Below, piece after piece: positions 22,102 to 32,270 of a stretch of 64,000 bases of DNA; the stretch's first letter is position 1; the number at the start of each line of letters is the position of its first letter. The stretch is from Otatea glauca. Taxonomy: Eukaryota > Streptophyta > Magnoliopsida > Poales > Poaceae. The stretch is taken from NCBI GenBank assembly GCA_036346275.1, contig JAYEVK010000454.1, positions 153,100 to 217,099 on the forward strand. The letters are read 5' to 3'. A program made the translations under genes and the position numbers. Below the pieces are notes generated by a model. That model was not told the DNA's origin, searched no databases, and saw only the letters and a list, made by a program, of their open reading frames with translations.

Positions 22102-23470
22102 GGACCCAGGAGCAAGCGATGGTCGATCCTCCCCAAGAGAGGAGGTCGATGTCTCCGACGCGCCATCGACCAACCAAACGACCTCGAACATCAGCTCCAA
22201 GGCCACCAAACAAAGTGACCTTCAACCGCTCCCTTCGTTGTTATGAAATTTCTCCCGTCATAATCCAACAAATGCTGGATGATCATCGAGTCGCCTAGGG
22301 GGTAAAAGCACGAAGGTCAAAATACTCCTCCACAGACGTCTCCTCGAGAGGGATTTCCATCGACTAGACCAGTCGGACAGGTGTCATTAGTATCGAGCAA
22401 CGTTTGTCGAAGCCTTGATTAGCGTACTTCTGTTGATAGTTACCACTTGTTCGCATGTTTCCTCGTCGGCCGTGGACCCACCAACGCCGAATCCCCCATC
22501 GGCTACGCCGATCGAGGAACCAACCACCAAAGTCAAACTAGTCCTAACGAATGTGCAGGCGAAAATTCGTCTTGCAAAGTGGGTTATCTTCCTTTTCTAC
22601 TGATGAACTTCTTCTTTTTGTTCGTCTGAAGTATTAAGCGAATAGCCTTTTTACAGGAAGGGTGCGCCCAGCGGTGCTGCTGACAAAGCTACCGTGGCGG
22701 CATCGTCATCCTTCGGCATGGCCGGCACCACCGTAGCTCCCCATATGGAGGATCCTGTTGAGCGTACCAGGGGATCTCTGATGGAAGATCCTCTAGCCTC
22801 TGCAGTGCCTCGGGTGTTCTGGAGTGTTTTGAAACCTCAGATCTGGTATGTGAACATGAACCACCCTGTTCTGCCTTCCGTTCTTCCTCTCACTCTGTTC
22901 TTGACATGTCTTGGCTTCTTACCGCAGTACGCTGCCAACACCCTGCTTGAGGCTGAAGTTTTCTACGATCAATCCCATCAACAGATTGAGCGGATCATGG
23001 ACTCACACGACCAAGTTCTCAAGATGAAGAATGCTGAGTTAGAGGTGCTCAGGGCCAAACTGAAGGATGATCAAGCTTAGGCTAAGAAGTGGGAGAATAA
23101 TCTGAAGGCTGAGAAGGCCAATGCAGAAGCTGAGCTGGTCAAGGCCAAGGCTAGTTGAGACAAGGCGGAGGCAAGCAAGAAAATGGTCGAGGTTGAAAAG
23201 GCTACAGTAGATGCGGCACTCACCACTCTACAGTCGAAGACACTCGAACATATGACTACTTCAGCACGTCTTGCGACTTCTTACATGCTTGGCATGGTGA
23301 AGAGCCACCATCCGGACCTGGACCTTTCAGGACTGGACGAAGGATTTGCGTGTGAAGCGAGCGAAGCTGGCGATTACATCGAGTCCTTTGCAAGACTTTC
23401 CGAGAGGTTTGTGGCCGGATTGGAGCTATCACATAGAGATGATGATGCCAACCAAGGTCCTTCGGCCTAA
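22102..23470 (+). pseudogene. Extra antisense ORF of Tat 2 (coiled-coil protein, spliced, degenerate)
   Basis: On the strand opposite to gag-pol. Pieces: a basic segment RHRPTKRPRTSAPRPP (about 22155-22200), then SSAVDPPTPNPPSATPIEEP, a GT-AG intron-like gap 22579-22656, then MAASSSFGMAGTTVAPHMED, a second GT-AG gap 22846-22927, then NTLLEAEVFYDQSHQQIERI. Next comes a heptad-rich coiled coil with in-frame TAG (23078) and TGA (about 23156), ending HPDLDLSGLDEGFACEASEA with stop at 23470. The LDLSGLDEGF end resembles the C-termini of extra ORFs found in grass Tat elements, whose function is unknown. The 82-nt gap leaves a one-base frame mismatch. The 5' end is lost to element Y. Confidence 0.6.
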
Positions 23471-24110
23471 CCATGCCTGATGTAAAGATTGACACTTTTC
23501 TTGTTACCGCGGTCTTTAATGACAGAACTAATTAATCTGCTTGTCTATCATGCTTTGTCTACTATTTCCTTGTTGATGAAACAGAGTAGCACATGTATAT
23601 GCAAATTCGATTTTAGCACTCATAGACCCTCAGTAACTGGCTTCGTGGTTGAACGCATGCCTAATTGTATCTGCACACAATGCTAGAAAAAACTTTCGTT
23701 AAATGACTTAGACCCTGAGTGTACACTCGGAGAGGCCATACATAACATAAATGCTATATACGTAGAGCAGAACACTACACGATGTTTTGCAAGCCTTTAT
23801 TGACCATGTGACTAAGACTCTGTAGCGAACAAGAACTTGCCGAGCAGTGCATGTAGAAACGACTAAAGGTCTCATCTCCCGCTGGTCACTGATCTTTAGA
23901 TGTCTAACAATCTGATGCTCGTATGCACGTAGGATAGAATTACTCATTGCCACACTTTAGTTTTGTTTACTCACATGCTAAGTGCGCAATCACATAAATG
24001 CGTGCAAAAAATCGCATATTCCAAAGATAAAGAGAATATTGTGCCTACTATGCCTTGCTCGATAACTGTATCGACCAGAAAACAGAGAGCAAATAAGGTA
24101 CAATATTACC
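23471..24110. other. Non-coding Tat 2 3' region
   Basis: AT-rich sequence downstream of the extra ORF. I see no domain, no repeat and no RNA gene; short ORFs look random. It probably includes the 3' end of the antisense transcript. Confidence 0.5.
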
Positions 24111-24111
24111 T

Positions 24112-24480
24112 GTAGCCCTCGACTCTTTACTCAATAATGTGTCATCGGGTAGGGAGTAGAGTGACGTAAGCACAACATCTTGATGTAGCCCCTGACTCCT
24201 TACTCGATAGCTGAATCGAGCCAAAAGAGTGAGGCATTAGCATCACCATTACCTATTGCGACTCTGAACCTCTTATTCGATAGATATATCGACCAGAGAT
24301 TGGTGCCAGGTAAATAAAAGATCGAGTGATGTAGCCCCTGACCTTCTACTCGATGAATGCATCGAGTAGACGGTAGAGCATATGCGTCGGTAAAATGCAC
24401 GATGTAGCCCCCCGCCCCTCCACTCGATGGCTGTATCGAGAAGACAGTAGAGCATAAGCTTCAATTATGACCCTTACACA
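24112..24480. repeat. Tandem repeat, about 5 units of ~73 bp, each with a hairpin
   Basis: Units begin near 24112, 24183, 24258, 24331 and 24404 with the consensus GATGTAGCCCCTGAC-T-CT-ACTCGAT. Each contains an inverted repeat around an A/T-rich loop. The best is tactcgatg-aatg-catcgagta near 24350; weaker versions read actcgatagctgaatcgag and cactcgatggctgtatcgag. Variable tandem repeats between pol and the 3' LTR are typical of Tat elements. Confidence 0.7.
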
Positions 24481-24602
24481 CAGAAGCATGTGCCCCCAAG
24501 CATATTGGTCGAAGTAGAATCCAAACGGACGAAATTGATGAACAACATAACTTCATTGCAGCGATTGAACTTTGTTATAGTTTTTCTCGCCCCTTTAGCT
24601 TC

Positions 24603-24739
24603 CACGTGGCATGCCATAAAGTAGTGTTTGTTCGGTTTGCGCAATTATGTGGAAGCGCGACCGACGTCTCGAGGATTGGGACCGACGTGAATCTAGACAA
24701 TTGCAGTTACAGTGCGACTCGTCCCCTGAGCTATAAATA
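24603..24739 (+). promoter_or_regulatory. Promoter-like stretch (G-box and TATA box) on the + strand
   Basis: A CACGTG palindrome at 24603-24608 and TATAAATA at 24732-24739 lie about 80 bp before an ATG at 24820. The spacing fits a plant RNA polymerase II promoter with a short 5' leader. It points opposite to Tat 2 gag-pol, so it could drive an antisense gene, or be a relic of an LTR promoter. The motifs are seen; the function is inferred. Confidence 0.45.
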
Positions 24740-24819
24740 GACAGGACCTGTAGTTGCTGTCACAACTCATCTTTTCTCTTGTCCTTTGCTCATAGCGCCT
24801 TAGTTATTCCACCGCATCC

Positions 24820-25286
24820 ATGGCTTCTCCTCCATCATCGCCTCCCTCTGTGATCATCCTTGGCAAATCCCCTCCCCCTACACCACTGGCCATAGTTTCT
24901 CCAGGGAGGATTATTATCTCCTCTGATGAGGAGGACGAGATCGATTGGAGACTATTGAGAAGAAGGTTTGGCCAGAGGAGGAGGACGAAGTCACCAGCCA
25001 ACTGAGGGTCGTTGTCGAAGAAGATGATGCCACCTCTGCTCCCTTCGTGAGAGCAGATGTTGCCGCTGGCACACGAGGAGAAGAAAGTAAAGCCGTCGAC
25101 ATGGGAGAAGGTGGTGAAACTCTAAACAGCTTCATCTGCCCAACGCTTGCTCGACCTCCAAGCCATCCCGGTGGTCAGAGGTCTCCTTTCCCATCAATTG
25201 GTCTGCACGGCTGGAGCCAGGTCTTCGCGTCCTCCTCAGGTCTGTATAGAGGGCGCAAGGTCATCTTGGGGACCATCAGCTTTTAG
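24820..25286 (+). pseudogene. Short acidic ORF after the promoter-like stretch (unknown)
   Basis: From ATG 24820 it reads MASPPSSPPSVIILGKSPPP and IIISSDEEDEIDWRLL, then goes out of frame. The overlapping frame continues VWPEEEDEVTSQLRVVVEED to a stop at 25286. Pro/Ser-rich then Asp/Glu-rich composition, with no recognised domain. It may be the first exon of another copy of the Tat antisense ORF, with the rest deleted at about 25290, where the Tat pol end begins. Confidence 0.4.
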
Positions 25287-25384
25287 TCCCCATGGATGCA
25301 GGGGAGGAAACATGATGCTTTCGAGGATAAGTACTAGTATGATACCTGAATTTCAGCTATAAAGCAACGTCTTCTTCGTTCATG

Positions 25385-26110
25385 TATGAAATTTCTTCAG
25401 TTGATCGATATTCCATGAGTTTTGAAGTATCGCACCTTTCTTTGTCGATAGTCGCACGGCTCTTGGTCGATTCACTTCGACCACCACATAGGGACCTTCC
25501 CACTTAGGCGATAGCTTATTGCAGTTATCTTGCTTTTCTACTTTTCGTAGTACTAAGTCCCCAGCGGCTAGTGCCCTGTCTTGGACTCTCTAGCTATGAT
25601 ATCTGCGTAAGGCTTGTTGATACTTAGCCGCTCGAATGGATGCTCGATCCCTATATTCTTCGAGTAGATTTACGTCATCTGCTTGCGCTTGTTCTTGTTC
25701 CTCTTCCAAGTAGTTATCCACTCGAGGTGACCTGAACGTTAACTCAGTCGGAAGCATAGCTTCTACTCAGTAGACCAAGAAAAATGACATTTCACCAGTG
25801 GCTCGACTAGTCGATGTACGAACAGCCCACAGCACCGAAGGGAAATATCCACGCCCCAGAATAGTTTGCAGTGCTTGGGCTGGTCGGGTGGTTTGCTTTC
25901 CGTAGAACTTGTAGCTCTTTTCATTTTTTCACCAGCTCGCAAGCGTCCTGGAGGGCAGTCGGTCAATAGAACCCTTGTCGAAAACTTTTCCGACCAGAGT
26001 GTGATAGGACGCATGGTTACCACAAATGCCTCCACGGACATCGAGCAATACTTCATTGCCCTCTTCCTAAGTGATGCATTTCATCAAGGTTTCGTTACTC
26101 CCATGTCGGT
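25385..26110 (-). pseudogene. Integrase remnants of Tat element 2
   Basis: The zinc-binding part is readable from about 26110 to 25860 in several frames (KLYRHGSNE, KCITLEEGN, GFYWPTALQDA near 25955), continuing to the linker after it. Then the sequence jumps to the C-terminal part (VLWAVRTSTSRATGE, FFLVY, EAMLPTELTF near 25830-25730). The tail domain (KLSPKWEGPYVVVEVNRP, near 25525-25470) follows. The whole catalytic core between these is deleted, so no DDE residues remain. Confidence 0.7.
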
Positions 26111-26122
26111 AGAGCTTGCCGT

Positions 26123-27350
26123 CTACCATTTCGCGATGAAGTCTGCCAACACTCCAGACTTGATGCTAGTTCGCGGCGCAAAATCAACCTCGAACTTGTT
26201 GAGTTCAACGGCCCACTGCGTGATTCGCCCTATCGCCTCTCGGTTGCGTATTACCTCCTTGAGCGTATACGTCATCATGATCGTAATCTTCTGCACTTGA
26301 TGGTATCGCAGCTTGGCGTCATGTAGAGCCTCGCTTACGTAGTATTCTGGCTTTTGGATTTTGGCCTTTTTCTCAGGGCAACCCCATTCGACCACCAGGA
26401 CTGTGCTTACTACTTGAGGGGTAACTGCAATGTAGAAAAATAGCTCCTCTTTTTCGTTAGGTGAGGTATAAATTGACGGAGACGATAAGTACCTTTTCTG
26501 ATCTTGAAAAGCTTCTTCTGCCTCCTTGGTCCACTCGAAAGTGTCCTACTTCTTGAAAAATTTGAAGAAGGGCAATCCTTGTTCACCCATCCGAGAGATG
26601 AATTGATTGAGGGCAGTGATGCAACCCGTGAGCTTTTGCACTTCCCTCAGTGTCCGCGAAGATCGCATCTGGTCGATGGCCTCGATTTTGCACGAGTTGG
26701 CCTCGATGCCTCGACCGGACACCATGAAACTGAGAAGCTTACCGGACGGAACGTCGAACGTGCACTTCTCGGTGTTAAGTGTCATCTAATACTTCCTGAG
26801 GTTGCCGAATGTTTCCTCGAGGTCGCTGATTAAAGTGCTCCCTGTTTTCGATTTGACTACGATATCATCAACGTACGCTTCCACAATACGCCCTATTTGG
26901 GCTTCAAGTAGTTTTGAATATAGCGTTGATACGTAGCACAAGCATATTTTAAACCGAAAGGCATATTAACATAACAAAATATACCAAAAGAGGTAATGAA
27001 AGCGGTTTTTCCTCATCTTCTGCACACATGCTAATTTTGTGATACCCCAAGTAGGCATCTAGAAAACTTAGCAGTTGACAACCCGCAGTATAATCCACTA
27101 TCTGGTCGTTGCAGGGAGAGGGAACGGATCTTTAGGACAAGCCTTGTTGAGGTCGGTATAGTCGACGTACATCCTCCACTTGCCGTTGGGTTTCTTGACG
27201 AGGATAGGGTTTGCCAATCACATCGGGTGATAGACCTCTCGGATGAAGCTAGCCTTTAGGAGTTTCCCGACCTCCTCTTTTATAGCTTGATTCCTGTCTT
27301 TCACAAATCTACGCCGCTTCTACACCATAGGCCTGGCGCTAGGTTCCACA
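26123..27350 (-). pseudogene. RT and RNase H of Tat element 2
   Basis: RT is read in pieces from about 27330. The catalytic YVDD is at 26875-26864, then MTLNTEKCTFDVPSGKLLSF, KIEAIDQMRSSRTLREVQK and LNQFISRMGEQGLPFFKFF (26785-26546). RNase H at 26395-26123 reads PEYYVSEALHDAKLRYHQVQ, VIRNREAIGRITQWAVELNK and SGVLADFIAKW, with an internal deletion before VIRNREA. The second (archaeal) RNase H expected next is absent: the sequence passes straight to the integrase zinc domain. Multiple frameshifts. Confidence 0.75.
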
Positions 27351-27486
27351 ACTAGTCAATGCTCGATCACCTCCTTGGGGACCCCGGGCATGTCGGACGG
27401 TTGCCATGCAAATACATCACGGTTTGCCCGAAGAAAGGCGACGAGCTCGAGTTCCTATTTGGCATCAAGGTCAACTCCTACCTTGA

Positions 27487-28130
27487 TCATCTTGGAAGGC
27501 TGCGATGGGCCCAGGGGCACTGTCTTGACGTCTCGGTCGATCTTCTTATCCTTCTTGCCATCGTCAACTGAGTCTTTGGCGGCACCGTTGGACGTAGAGG
27601 CCTTGTCGGTGCCATTGGACCTTTGGCGCTTAATCCCCTCATCGTTGGCACTGGTGACAACCCGCAGAGATGTTTGACCATCTCCAGGCTCTTCCTGTCA
27701 CACCGGACCGCAGCATACTGGTCCCCCTTGATTGTGAGAACTCCCTTTGGCCCCGGAATCTTGACGGTCTGATACGCGTAGTGCACCACAGCCATGAACT
27801 TGGCTAGCATTGGGCGGCCTAGGATCACGTTGTAGGTGGTCTCAAAATCCACCACGTTGAAGAGGATCTTTTTGGTGTGGAAATTGTTTGGTGTGCCAAA
27901 CGTGACTGGCAGCTCGATCCAGCCAAGGGGCATCGAAGATGATCGCAGAGTTATGCCATGCAAGCTCTGCTCCGGCCCTGATCTCTGTTCGAGGGACCCC
28001 CATGTTCTCAAGTGTCTTTGCAAAGATGAGGTTTAACGAACTCGTTCAAGGTTCGAGGGACGTTAACGTTGATGATGGTGGGTTCGACCACCACGGGGTA
28101 TCGACCAGGATGTGGGACCACGGCTAGGTG
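27487..28130 (-). pseudogene. Protease C-terminal region and RT linker of Tat element 2
   Basis: A 178-residue open segment (28023-27487) reads GWIELPVTFGTPNNFHTKKI, NVVDFETTYNVILGRPMLA and VKIPGPKGVLTIKGDQYAAV, the conserved end of Tat protease and its linker. The active-site loop lies further right and is poorly preserved. 27351-27486 is linker with stops. Confidence 0.7.
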
Positions 28131-28199
28131 ATCAGACTGATCGAAGGTGACTAGTACTTTCGACCACTTGAGGAATCTGGGGAGAGCGGCGTAGCCAGG

Positions 28200-29767
28200 T
28201 TGAGCTCCCTCTCGACTGCCTAGTATTGCCTCTTGGACTCATACGTGGTAGATCCTCCGAAGATGTGCGACAGCTTGTGGTCAGCCCCGTGATATTCGGG
28301 CTCATTGTCCTGGGTCTTCTCTTTGGCCTGCTCGACCCCGCGCTCAGCGAGGGTGGCCTTGAGTTTCTCGTGGACCTTCTTGCTGATCACCTGGCACTCA
28401 TCAAAGTCGTGTTTGTCCATGTGATGGATTGGGTAGTATTTGCCTCCGCACAACTTCAACCCTTATTGTCACCAATATTACACGCCTTGCCTCTTTCAAC
28501 CGCAGCTACAATGGAATCACCCTTGCGCTTTTCACTGAGGTTCTTATTCTTCTTCGCCCCCTGCTTGGACGACTCGAGCTTGTCTTTGCCAGACTTGGGG
28601 TAGTCGAGATGGTCTCGAGCCTCGGCATGTATGGCGTATTTATCTGCCAACTCGAAGAACTCTTTGGGGGTTCGGATCTTTCGAGTGGCCAGCTTTCCTT
28701 TCAACTCCCTATCCTTGACACCATTCTTGAAAGCCACTATGACAGCCTCATCTGAGATGTCAGGGATTGAGTTATGCCTGTCGCTGCGTGTTCTGGGGCT
28801 CACCTGGCTTGTGGATCACCCGATGCATGTCACTGCGTGTTCCGGGGCATTCATATGTGCCTTGAAAGTTGGCGATGAACTAGGCCCATAACTCCACCCA
28901 TGAGGATATTTATTGAGGCGGGAGGTTGAGCAACCAGGACCTCGTAGCACCATCTAAGGTGGTGAGTAGGTAATTGGCCATCACCTTCTCATTTCCCCCA
29001 GCAGCCCTCATGACTGTAGTGTAAATCTGCAGCCACTCGACGGGGTTGATTTTCCCGAGTACTTCTCGACGGGGCCTGGCTTGAATTTATCTGGTTACCT
29101 TACTCCACGTAGCTCGGGCCTAGTGCATGGGAGATTGGGCCCTGGAAGGTGGGGACTCGTTTTCCCGTCACTCGTGGTTTTCCTGGTCACGTTCCTCCCT
29201 TCGGTCGTGCAGGATGTCACGCATGTCTCGTCGATCATGAGGAATTCGATCTCAAAGATCTTTGGGACGCCCCCGATGGAGGTTGGAGCGAACTAACCTT
29301 GAAACTCTATGGTTGGAACTAGCCACCACCGATCCTACTGCTCGATGGTAGAGGGATGGTCTCACCATTGGCTTTTGGTGCCCTGCTGACTGGGACGCCC
29401 TAGCCTTGAGTTGGCAACTCGAACGGTTTGCGCTTGCGCTGCATCAAGCAATGTTTTCATTTCTTCAAACACTGGAGTGATCGGGTTGCCCAGATCCAAT
29501 GGCGGAAGGGATTTCAGTAGCATGTGAGTACACGGGACATTTGCCTCAGGAGTGTTGAAGTTATCGCTGTTGTGGCTCTGATGGGATGCTGCTCTAGGAG
29601 TGCGGCCGGGCCTGCCATTGTGGTCGAGCTATTGAGGGATTTGTTGTCCCTGAAGATCTCACACCTGCGGGTGGGGTGTCGTTGGATCAACATGGTCAAG
29701 TTGCCTTGACAGATTGGCCGCGATCCCGGCTGTGGCCGTAGCCGCTAGATCATGTCGATGATCTGTG
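28200..29767 (-). pseudogene. Gag of Tat element 2 (main part)
   Basis: Open pieces read RHNSIPDISDEAVIVAFKNG, KIRTPKEFFELADKYAIHAE and KKNKNLSEKRKGD (28803-28456), then YYPIHHMDKHDFDECQVISK, a damaged knuckle-like motif, and SHIFGGSTTYESKRQY (28459-28220). The N-terminal part to 29767 is broken by stops, with Gag-core traces near 28980-28880. Reading resumes beyond the solo LTR at 31246-31497 (LAVKANDIDFDPMEPNIL), a gag N-terminal remnant on the same strand. Confidence 0.65.
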
Positions 29768-31245
29768 TGTTGGAAATATGCCCTAGAGGCAATCATAGAG
29801 ATGATTATATTTCCATAAATGTTCATGAACTATGAGATTGTTCTTTAAATAACATCATGGATATTGATTAACAAAGTGCGTGACTTGTTTGTGAAACTCT
29901 GTATTCAACTTTATTATGTTCATTCCAAAAAAAGGGTCCCTAGTCGATAATCATATGAGGACACATATGAGTAGACTAGCATATGTATTGGTCGATGACC
30001 ATGTTTCATGGGTCATAGATATAGAGATATCAAACCAATAATATAGACACATATTAGAGAACATGGTGTTGGACATCGATCCACTATGAGAAACTGCGAG
30101 AATGTTGTTTTATTTCATGTCATTAGTTCATCTCATATACGATGTGTGAGCTATATCCTTCGACTTGAGATTATCGCATATTCTCAAGATGCGTAATGGC
30201 TTACTTAGGGGTCGTCAAATGCTACTTCGTAACTGGGTAGTTATAAAGATGGCTTTCGAGTTTGACATGAAACATGCTGTAAGGCGTGGTTGATCAAGAT
30301 AGGATTTACCCCTCCATACAATAGGAGAGATATCTCTAGGCCTCTCAAGTGGTCGAATTCCAGAAACGATATGGCCATGCTACCCGATTAAAGAGTTACT
30401 CGAATCATCGAGTTAAAAGTTAACTCGATGTATTCGGCGAATCAGAGTCACAACATCGAGAAAGATTGGTCGAGCCATCCAAATAAGGATGACAACAACT
30501 CGCCTGGGTTTGACCAATATAGTGAGGCAAAAGGAAAAGCATATAGGAAATTGTTGAGGTTCATCCGATCTTTACATGTACTCGGGAGTCGGTAAGTCGT
30601 GCTAGGGGCCGCTATCGACAGTTGGTCGATTACTCGATGGTTGAGTAGAAATACCCGGTGGTCGAGTAGGAGAACTCAACAATCGATAGGGGTACTTCAG
30701 CCTTGTCCGAGTGCACGTGAACCTATAGGGTCGCACGCTTAAGGGGTTGTAACCAATTCGGATAGGGATCCAAGTGGTAATGGACTTAAAGTTCCTAATG
30801 GGTTTCAAGGGTTGAAACCCGTTATGGGACGTCTATATAAAGGGAGGAGGTGGTGGTTTGCGTAGAGGGAGACACACGGAGAAACACAATAGGAATTCGG
30901 AATTTCTGAAACCCTAGCCGTCACTCCTCTTCCGGCCATAACTGCGCAATCGGCACTAGCACTCTGGCGCATGGTATTCCTACCTTGTATGTGTGGATAC
31001 CTTGGAGGCGTTGCTATGAAGCTTCAATGCTAGGATGATCCGCAACATGTGACAGTCACAAGGAGTAGTTGGGGAGGCGCGAGGCTAGTACGACTAAATA
31101 TGCACCACCGTGCTATATCGACTCTACTTCCGCTATGGGTCTACATGTCTAGTGGTAATTCTGTGATCTATAACTTGCAGTGGTTCCTTGGTTATGCGGT
31201 AGAAAATTTGATTTTTTGATAGAGTAGCCTACCCGTTCCCCAGCA
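29768..31245 (+). mobile_element. Solo LTR, Angela/BARE-type Copia
   Basis: 1,478 bp, TGTTGGAAATATGCCCTAGAGG to CGTTCCCCAGCA, flanked by ctgtg (29763-29767) and ttgtg (31246-31250), a target duplication with one change. TATATAAA lies near 30832. It is related to, but clearly diverged from, the LTRs at 32271, 39172 and 42923, and no internal Copia sequence adjoins it, so it is a solo LTR left by LTR-LTR recombination inside the Tat 2 gag. Confidence 0.8.
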
Positions 31246-31497
31246 TTGTGGTGTTGGGAGCAACAGCGTTTGGGGATCTTGAGGTGTGATTAGGGGGATC
31301 TGGCATCCCTGACCCCCTCAGCGTCTGCCCCTGGGTTCCTATCTTGGGAACTACCGGCAATAGCACCGTTGTTAGCTCCGGCCATGAACATGCATCGATC
31401 TATCGTGCTGCTGCCTTGGCTGTTGTGGCCGTCGCTTTCGCTTTTCATGTCAACGCACAGGAGGATGTTGGGCTCCATCGGGTCAAAGTCGATGTCG

Positions 31498-32270
31498 TTT
31501 GCTTTTACGGCAAGTGGACAGGGCACTAGAAAAGGAATTGTACGAAGTACATGGCAGACAAGAATAAAGGAAGTACGACTTCCACTTCAGGTATTAATGT
31601 TATAGAGATCAATATTTTGATATCTCATATTAGTTCTTGGGTATTTGATACCGGATCGGTGGCTCATATTTGCAACTCCATGCAGGGACTAATAAAGAGT
31701 AGAAGTTTGGCAAGACATGAAGTAGAGCTTCGTGTTGGCAATAAAGCAAGAGTTGTTGGATTGGCTGTTGGCACTTGTTCATTATCTTTACCTTCAGGAC
31801 TAGTTATGGAATTAAATAATTGTTATTATGTTCCAGCTTTGAGTAGAAACATTATCGCTGCTTCATGCTTGGAGGCAGAGGGTTGTCACTTTGTTGGTAA
31901 AAACAATTGTTGTTCTATTTATAAAAATAATATGTTCTACGATAGTTGTCCTGTAGTTAATGGTTTATATATTTTGGAACTTGATCATGTGCCGATCTAT
32001 AACATAAATGCTAAGAGGCTTTGGCCTAATTATTTGGATCCCACTTACATTTGGCATTATCGCTTAGGTCATATAAATGAGAAACGCATAATGAAGCTCC
32101 ACAAGGATGGTCTTCTGATTCATTTGATTTTGAATCATTTGAAACGTGCGAATATTGTTTACTTGGCAAGATGACTAAGACGCCTTTCTTTGGTATAGTT
32201 GAGAGGGAAAGTGACTTATTGGCCATTGTACATATTGATGTATGTGGACCGATGAGCGCAACGGCCAGAG
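31498..32270 (+). pseudogene. Outer Copia: end of gag, protease, start of integrase
   Basis: A damaged knuckle (CFYGKWTGH, stop, KRNC; 31498-31537) is followed by a good frame: STTSTSGINVIEINI, SSWVFDTGSVAHICNSMQG (protease loop D-T-G-S intact, near 31648), then ELNNCYYVPALSRNIIAAS and WHYRLGHINEKRIMKLHKDG (GAG-pre-integrase, 32050-32110). The zinc cysteines and DVCGPMSATAR of integrase follow after a shift, up to the insertion at 32270. In the order Copia uses (PR-IN-RT), this is the first third of pol. Confidence 0.85.
32266..32270. repeat. Target-site duplication CAGAG, left copy
   Basis: cagag precedes the 5' LTR here and follows the 3' LTR at 40527-40531. Removing the element and one copy restores the integrase reading frame of the host Copia. 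Confidence 0.9.

Larger units (their letters stand above)
22102..31497 (-). mobile_element. Tat/Retand-type Gypsy element 2 (both ends truncated)
   Basis: Minus-strand order from right to left: gag (31497-28200, interrupted by a solo Copia LTR), protease, RT, RNase H, integrase remnants, end of pol near 25385, then a long 3' region with a tandem repeat and ORFs on the opposite strand. Both LTRs are gone: the right side is cut by a truncated Copia at about 31498, the left by the LTR of element Y. It is a different subfamily from Tat 1. The aRNH and the catalytic core of integrase are deleted. Confidence 0.75.

Noticed and set aside
24112..24480. CRISPR-like array of ~73-bp units
   Set aside because: There is no constant repeat with unique spacers; the whole unit is repeated and diverged, in a plant retroelement context.
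30360..30670. ACTCGA/TCGAGT motifs in the solo Copia LTR, resembling the Tat hairpin repeat
   Set aside because: Only the 6-bp core is shared; spacing and context differ. Probably chance.
31344..31605. A secreted-looking ORF (AALAVVAVAFAFHVNAQ) at 31344
   Set aside because: It spans the junction of antisense Tat gag and truncated Copia, and the hydrophobic run is antisense gag sequence.
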